Below are positions 58,501-64,000 of a stretch of 64,000 nucleotides of DNA, piece by piece. Within the stretch, counting starts at the first letter, position 1. Every line of letters starts with the position of its first letter. This DNA is from Antedon mediterranea. Lineage: Eukaryota > Echinodermata > Crinoidea > Comatulida > Antedonidae. The DNA lies in contig NC_092677.1 of the NCBI RefSeq assembly GCF_964355755.1, positions 14,776,601 to 14,840,600 on the forward strand, given 5' to 3'. The notes under the pieces were generated by a model. The model did not search any database and had not been told where the DNA came from. It saw nothing but the letters and a program-made list of their open reading frames with translations. Made by a program: the position numbers and the translations under genes.

Positions 58501-61500
58501 ATCCAAATTTCTATATCCTTACATTTAATGGAATACCAATATCTTAAACTTACCTGAATCTCTGGACAAGAGTCTAAATGTTCAGCCGAAAAATGAGATA
58601 GGAGATTGATTTCTTGGTTTTTTTCGCAAGTCATATGGGAAGCAACAAACTCTGAAAACATAATAGAGAAATCAAGTTCTAGTTTTTGAGCTTTGAGTTT
58701 TAATAACAAAATAATAATATTATCGTCAGACCTACTTACTTGTTTCTGTATTGTCTCCTCCACTATGAATGACCCAGTCACCAGCATAATTCCAGCCAGT
58801 CATATCAGCTGTCTGACAAGGAAAGAAAAAGAAGCATGTGTTAAAGGTGTGCCGTTTGAAAGAAGTCTACAGTAGTGTACGTTATCACCATTGAATCCAC
58901 TTACCTCACCAGATGCATTCTCTAACAGATTTGAGGACCATCCGGCTATTTTGATCTCTTTCTTGGACATTGCCCGATCAAGAGGTACGAGATTATTCGC
59001 CAACTGAAACAAATGAACAAGAACATTTATAAATCCTGTGTGACATCATTTCTATTCAAATCAGCCATAGTACCTATATTTACCTCTACTTTACTCTTAG
59101 CTTCTTCTGCTAGTTCCATTTCTGTAAGTTTTGGTTCAACGTATGTTTTATCTGTAACAACCAGTGCTGACGGCCTAGCACCAGGACCATTGCTAACTTT
59201 AATCCAAAAATTGAAAGAAGACATATATTAGCGAACTCTGAAATACACTCTTGTGCCATCAACATACAAGAACTTTGTGAATAGTATCAAACTTTCAAAT
59301 TTACCTGTTCCAAAAAATAGCTTTAACTTGTTGTTTTCGACTTTAGTTTCAATATCGGTAAACTTCAAAGACAGACCAGGTACCTTTTCCTGTATCTTTT
59401 CGGTCGCTTCAGTAACCTATAGCAGAGAAAAATAAATTTGTAATGAATAGATATCAAAATGTTGGAAAATATACGTAAAGCTAATAATGTTGATAATATT
59501 ACCTTATCAGCAACGTTTTCATCCTGAATCAGCAGATCATCAATGAATGCTATGTTCTTGCTGACGCCATACAACCTCACGTTATATGAACCATTTGGTA
59601 TATCAAACTATGAAAATATAAAAGGTAGAGCGTGTTTTAGTAATTTTTATAGTGTACTAAAACAGTAACAAATTTTCTTTAGACCAGTTTCAGCACAGTG
59701 CATAAGACGGTGCTCTTGATAAGCCACCAAGTATAGCAAATGCCAATGTGGAGTGATAATTCTTTTAAATTAAAAAAAAGCTTTGGAAAATTGCAATTGT
59801 TTTTGATTTCGTGTGAAAAGGTTGGTCAACTCACCTCAAACTTCATTTCATCAAGATACTCTGGATGTGTGCTATTGCTTGTTCCTCCAATGAATCCATC
59901 ATGAGTGTTTCCAATGATGGCAGTCAGGCCATCTTCTTGTACAATGTCAACGAACTTTCTGACACCTTGTAAGCCTGCACAAGAAAGTATAATTTACTAG
60001 CAAAATTTCAATTGTTAAAGTTACAAAATATCTTTAGTATTTATATTGTGTACACAAGGTATACATTTAAATGTATGACGATATAGTTAAATAACGATTG
60101 ATTTTCATTAGGGTTCAACTCAAAGACGTACATACAACGCAGGTAACTTTACCAATAACAAGCGAAGGAATATCTGAACTGTTGCTTGTGGTTGGTCGTA
60201 TAAATAGGAAGCACAAATAAAGATGACAATGCTGATGCTGAGTGCAACTGTGTGGAATATTCCGATTGTCTTACCGTATTCGTCATGCATCTTAAATAGT
60301 GTTTGTGTGTCGGCAAATACGATTCCTGAAAGTGACTCATAAGCTGGTCCACCAAGATTTATCGCCACATGTACACCTTTTGGTTGTATAGTCAAGGTAT
60401 GCGGTGATCCTTCGAACTGCATCAATTTGTCAACACCATCTAATGTAAAAACAATGTATGAAGAAGTCCTTTAGTATTACTGTACATAGAATAAAATATG
60501 CCATTTAAAAAATAGTACTTGAAAATACCATAAAAATGTCAGGAAAGAGTAAAATTAATCAATGCTATCCACTTTAATATAAAAATATATGTGCCAAGTA
60601 TATGTATTATGTATAATATATTAACTTACTTATATCTTTCACAAATGCAAAAGCTTGTATAAACTTCAATCCTGGTTTCTTATCTTCTTCTGATAACACT
60701 CGACAAAATCCAAAACGTCCGTCTGGTTGTTTTAGAAGCTTTTTAATTGGTATAATTTCAAGAACTTTTCCATTCAGCAACAGCTTAATTTTACAAGCTT
60801 TAGTAATCCAACCCATTATTTTATCTCCATCAACTATAAAACCAGTTCTGATTGGTCGAGCTTCACCAGTCAGCAGACATGTTGCCAATCGACTTTCGTC
60901 AATCTTAATAGATGAGGCAATGTTTGATATTATGCTATATCGACAGGGGCCGGCTGGACCAACAGCAACGAGGCTATCATCTTTGCTATAAATCTTCCAA
61001 GCATCCCCGGATGTAAATGATCCACTCATCCCGTGAATAAATGTACAATCTATATTACTTTTATTTATACCGACAAGATAAAGTGCAGATGTAGTTTTAT
61101 CGTCTTCCTCTCCATCTCCATGAGAACAAAGAACGAACATGCCTCCATTTGGCAATGTCTTCAATTCACTCAGAAGAGATGTCTCTTCAGAACCTACGAA
61201 GCTTTGCATGTGATTGACTAATGCCTTTTCTCCTGTCACCTCCACTTTACTCTTTAAATCTACTGATGAATTAAAGAATAGAAGTACCGAACTATTTTGT
61301 GGACCTGTGATTTTTAGAAAACCATCATCGTCTTTTGTAAACTTCCAAAGGTCATTTTTGTCTGGTAGAAACGCAGCAGATGAAAATGGCTCCGATTGAA
61401 TTAAATAAGCATTTGATGGTGTTTTTCCTTCAATTGGTGGTCCACTACATAGAGCTAGCAACGAAAAAAAGTCCAATACTTCACTAACTTCAATTTTCGT

Positions 61501-62374
61501 TTTAAATACCCCTTCCTTGCTTCCCTGTAAGAGAACTCCGCATTCGCAATTTCCATATTGTGGAAGATTTGACAACAGACCTGTATTAGAAGCACCATAT
61601 ATTGCCATTGGACAGAGGTCACCAGCACTATTGGTATATATGACATCATAGTTGTAAACAGTGTGCGCTCCTGTTTTGGCCAATGACACCGTTTCGAAGT
61701 TGTTCCCACTCGAACCACAACGCACTAGTTGAATATGGGCCGATGTATATTCATTTCTAAACCTGGTGATTAAAAGTAGAGCTGCGCCTCCTCCTGGTCC
61801 TGCATTTACGCTGAAGTTTAACTTGTTGTATGACTGAACAGGATAAAATGAATGTGCCCGAGCTTCTATGGCGGAATTCTCAGCTGAAATATGATTTGAA
61901 AGAATTGTTATGAAAAAACCGCATACAATAAAGATGATATGACAATTCTCTGTATAATGAAGTAAGCTTACCTATTATGGCCTTACTATCAGGCATAGGC
62001 GGAAAATCCAAATCCTCTTCTTCGTTTTCGGTTGGTTGTTCTGAAAATTAGACAATTTTAAATAAAGATTAAATTAATTTAATAAATGTGCAGTGTACAA
62101 AAACAGCCACAAGCCTTTTGCCTAATAACGTATATCTGACTGATATTATCTGGTTTCTAGGCCCATCGTAATGATAAAAGCAACCTCCAATTTACTTCGT
62201 GTCTTTTTTTTTATTAGAAGACTGGCAAAACAGTTAGTTCTTACTGTTGTTGCCTTTCAACTTTTCTGCTAGTTTGCTGTTAAAGGTAACACCAGCCGTT
62301 CTGAAGGCACTCACTGCGGCTACCTTTCTTGATGCGGCTGGACCATGGTTAATTTTTTCTCCAGATTCTATATT
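50817..62374 (-). CDS. Gene B: tandem paralogue of gene A (malectin-FBA-DUF4062-NTPase-TPR), start codon not visible
   Basis: Exons in transcript order: 62374-62245, 62040-61972, 61883-60630, 60439-60275, 59974-59835, 59607-59503, 59416-59305, 59196-59084, 59003-58905, 58812-58740, 58651-58554, 58414-58213, 58074-57871, 56808-56510, 56084-55914, 55789-55676, 55560-55276, 55144-54819, 54562-54393, 54268-54189, 54036-53845, 53747-53614, 53492-53408, 53194-52997, 52818-52681, 52580-52438, 52333-52210, 52084-51939, 51782-51662, 51475-51234, 50979-50817. The sum is 5,895 nt, 1,965 codons including the stop. Exon lengths equal those of gene A except the first, the third (+3) and the seventeenth (+3). 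Same domain order, Walker A (GRSGSGKSALIANW) and Walker B (IVLDALNQLD) intact. The first exon found is preceded by a poly-T acceptor and has no in-frame ATG, so the start lies in an unrecognised upstream exon. FBA differs from gene A by G-W in place of Y-W. No frameshift or premature stop, so it looks functional. Confidence 0.85.
53293..53335. mobile_element. Tiny hAT-like hairpin with 8-bp target duplication
   Basis: A 27-bp palindrome CAGGGAGTTGTT-AATA-AACAACTCCCT lies between two exact copies of GATTATAA. CAGGG ends and 8-bp duplications are typical of hAT transposons. In the gene B intron between exons 23 and 24. Confidence 0.6.
55676..56808 (-). other. Gene B: DUF4062 domain
   Basis: VRVFVSSTFRDFQEERE, FTYVDLRWGIT and PYFICLLGERYGW are present. 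In the first exon 89 of 100 residues match gene A by hand count, and only 3 of about 62 differ from VRVF onward. Confidence 0.9.
56390..56440. mobile_element. Second tiny hAT-like hairpin
   Basis: A 36-bp palindrome starting CAGGGAAGAGTTAAAT and ending in its complement lies between two copies of GTATGAT (7 bp exact, 8 bp with one mismatch). In the gene B intron between exons 14 and 15. Confidence 0.6.
57266..57568 (-). mobile_element. 5S rRNA-derived SINE fragment
   Basis: On the minus strand 57565-57529 reads CGATGGGAGACCATCTGGGA then ATATCAGGTGCTGTAT. This resembles the last third of 5S rRNA (GATGGGTGACC, CTGGGAATACC, GGTGCTGTA). A unique body of about 230 bp follows and ends in AAATA/AAAAT units. 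The 5' two-thirds of the 5S part is missing, so it is 5'-truncated. In the gene B intron between exons 13 and 14. Confidence 0.65.
57871..59003 (-). other. Gene B: FBA domain
   Basis: Five exons. NLLENASGE, KFVASHMTCEKNQEINLL, CGGGFYSL and DYGKGLRLISF are kept. The last motif reads DDKGWAGHFG, so the aromatic before Trp is replaced by Gly. Acidic linker as in gene A. Confidence 0.85.
59084..60439 (-). other. Gene B: malectin-like domain
   Basis: Five exons of the same length as in gene A. VAINLGGPAY, GIVFAD, YNVRLYG and SNGPGARPSAL are retained. Confidence 0.75.
60630..61883 (-). other. Gene B: large N-terminal domain of unknown family
   Basis: Single 1,254-nt exon homologous to 44838-46088. 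In a 77-residue stretch starting at KTGAHTVYNYD, 61 residues are identical to gene A by hand count. Glycine-rich start, CGSSGN, YGNCECG and DGRFGFC are conserved in both. Confidence 0.65.
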
Positions 62375-64000
62375 CTGAAAAAAAAAAAATTAAATGTAGG
62401 TACCTCCTGATTATACTAAATTTGTTTTTCCTTAATAGTAATTGTTAGTAACAAAATATAAACAGTTCTGCTATTAGAACTTCATATTATATTAAGATGA
62501 AAGTACACAAAAGTGTGAAATAATAAATATTCCATATTTGAAATACATGCATGTATATCTAAGACGACTAAGGCAGTACTGTACATGTATATATATTTTA
62601 AGAGGCGATACGATTCAGTAAATCGCACTTGACCTTTAAACTTTTAACATTAATGCATTAACATTATTACTCATCAAATTTAACATTCGGAACTATCCGT
62701 TTAGACCTTAGTCAAATACAATAACTCAATGAAGGTTGAGTTTGTCGTAAACAGACTAAAGTGTGTTATACAGTCCGATATTCAAGTTAAAACGTAATTA
62801 AACGTTGCTCTCTAAAATACGAGATACATCGATCTGTTTTTTTTTTCATGCGTTTGATTTAAATTGTTTTTATGCAAATAATTACAATGACTGATAGTGT
62901 TCATAACAGTGGCGGTAATAAAGGTAAAAAAGATCGGAGGTAATAATGAGGTTAAAAAATTAAAAATTTCAAGTAGGAGCAATCGCATATACATTAACTT
63001 AAAACGTTTAACAAAATTGATAACGTTGTTTAATTGTACATAGTCTTATAGTATTACATTACATAACATGACGACGTGAATTAATAATATGGATGGCATT
63101 TGCAACACAGCATATTTTATACAATCGATTGCTTTCTTCTTATTTTGCCGTATCAGCATTAAAGCATCAAAATATTATATTTTATTATAATATAGTCTTA
63201 TTTCTTCCTTTTTTTTTAAATGATACGATTTTTCCGGGTCTGCCTTTGTACGCATGTCCAAACAATAGGAAATTACTATTTGTAGTTGTTTGTTGTTTAA
63301 CATTATTTAATCATCTCCAAGAAAGAACAATTGTCGGCTCTATTTCATTATTAAATTAAAGAACTGGAGGAAGGAAGTGATTCCGCATGTGTCGCAAACA
63401 AAAATCTGCAAATCACGTTCGGTACCGGTATGTACCACGTACAGGTATCGCAGAAGGTAATACAGTAGGCCTACTACTCCAATTAGGAAACCGTAGTCCT
63501 ACCTAGGTATAGACCAGTAGAATTTCAACTAAAGCTATACAAAATATTTGAGGAATGCTTTTAAAAACGTAGACCTTAACTGTGACGTATATTGAAACAC
63601 AGACATGGAATGCATTTCAACTTGGAATTTTATGCGTCGACGGTTCAGTAGTTTACCTTCAGTACCTTCGTTTTTTTACACTAAAATCGTAAATTTAGTC
63701 GTATGCTTCTGTTTTAATGATTAAATTTCATACAATACGTACAGATTATTGTGTTATACTTAGGTTTTAATAATTTTCAGTTTTTGTTTATTTGGAAAAA
63801 GTTAGGTGACCTAGCCTTGCGTGATACAGACCACGCGAACCTAATTTGGCAATTTCACTTAATTTGGCGTTACACCTGCTGAGGTTTTATACACTCTTAT
63901 ACAAAAGAAAATTGGTTAGTAAAATTATTATGCAAATTAAGCTCCCTACTAAACTATTTTATTTCTACAGTGTGTCACATTGGTACTATGGACAGACTTC
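62375..64000. other. Region upstream of the first visible gene B exon
   Basis: Should hold the gene B 5' exon or promoter, but no exon could be recognised. Short open frames at 62812-62994 and 63093-63359 show no protein-like features. Confidence 0.5.

Overview
This is animal DNA: intron-rich, AT-rich, full of short non-autonomous transposons and minisatellites, with genes of many small exons. It holds a Roundabout (Robo) axon-guidance receptor, and two multidomain genes that combine malectin-like, F-box-associated (FBA), DUF4062, STAND-type NTPase and TPR regions. The gene content, a 5S-rRNA-derived SINE fragment and the repeat style suggest a marine invertebrate deuterostome, probably an echinoderm. 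The species cannot be fixed from the sequence alone.

Layout. 1-8922 has no coding exon I can recognise; it is probably intron or 5' flank of the Robo gene, with a tRNA-like locus at its right end. 8923-26575 (+) carries 24 constitutive exons of a Robo receptor, entering at an Ig2-like domain. They read in one phase through three Ig domains, four FN3 domains, a membrane helix and a cytoplasmic tail with recognisable CC1 and CC2 motifs, to a stop codon. Earlier exons lie outside or were not found. 26576-29650 is 3' flank with a 50/51-bp minisatellite. 29650-33290 is intergenic, with three transposon-like elements and a possible plus-strand first exon.

33328-48872 (-) and 50817-62374 (-) are two head-to-tail tandem paralogues, called gene A and gene B here. 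I could trace 31 coding exons in each. 28 exons have identical length in the two copies, and gene A sums to exactly 1,963 codons plus stop. Domain order is: short N-terminal tail; a large domain of unknown family on one 1.25-kb exon; malectin-like domain; FBA glycan-binding-type domain; acidic linker; DUF4062; charged coiled coil; P-loop NTPase with Walker A and B; winged-helix-like stretch; TPRs ending in nephrocystin-3/kinesin-light-chain type repeats. Two lectin-type folds on a signalling NTPase chassis suggest an intracellular glycan or glycoprotein sensor of NLR-like logic. That function is inference, and it is the most interesting content of the window.

Gene A differs from gene B by a 2.3-kb first intron (0.2 kb in B). 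It is packed with nested, mutually complementary satellites that should fold into a very large hairpin. Elsewhere the window contains dispersed foldback elements, a MITE family in four copies, SINE and LINE 3' ends sharing a (TAAAA)n-like tail, two tiny hairpins flanked by hAT-like target duplications, and a marked excess of the palindromic octamer TAGGCCTA.
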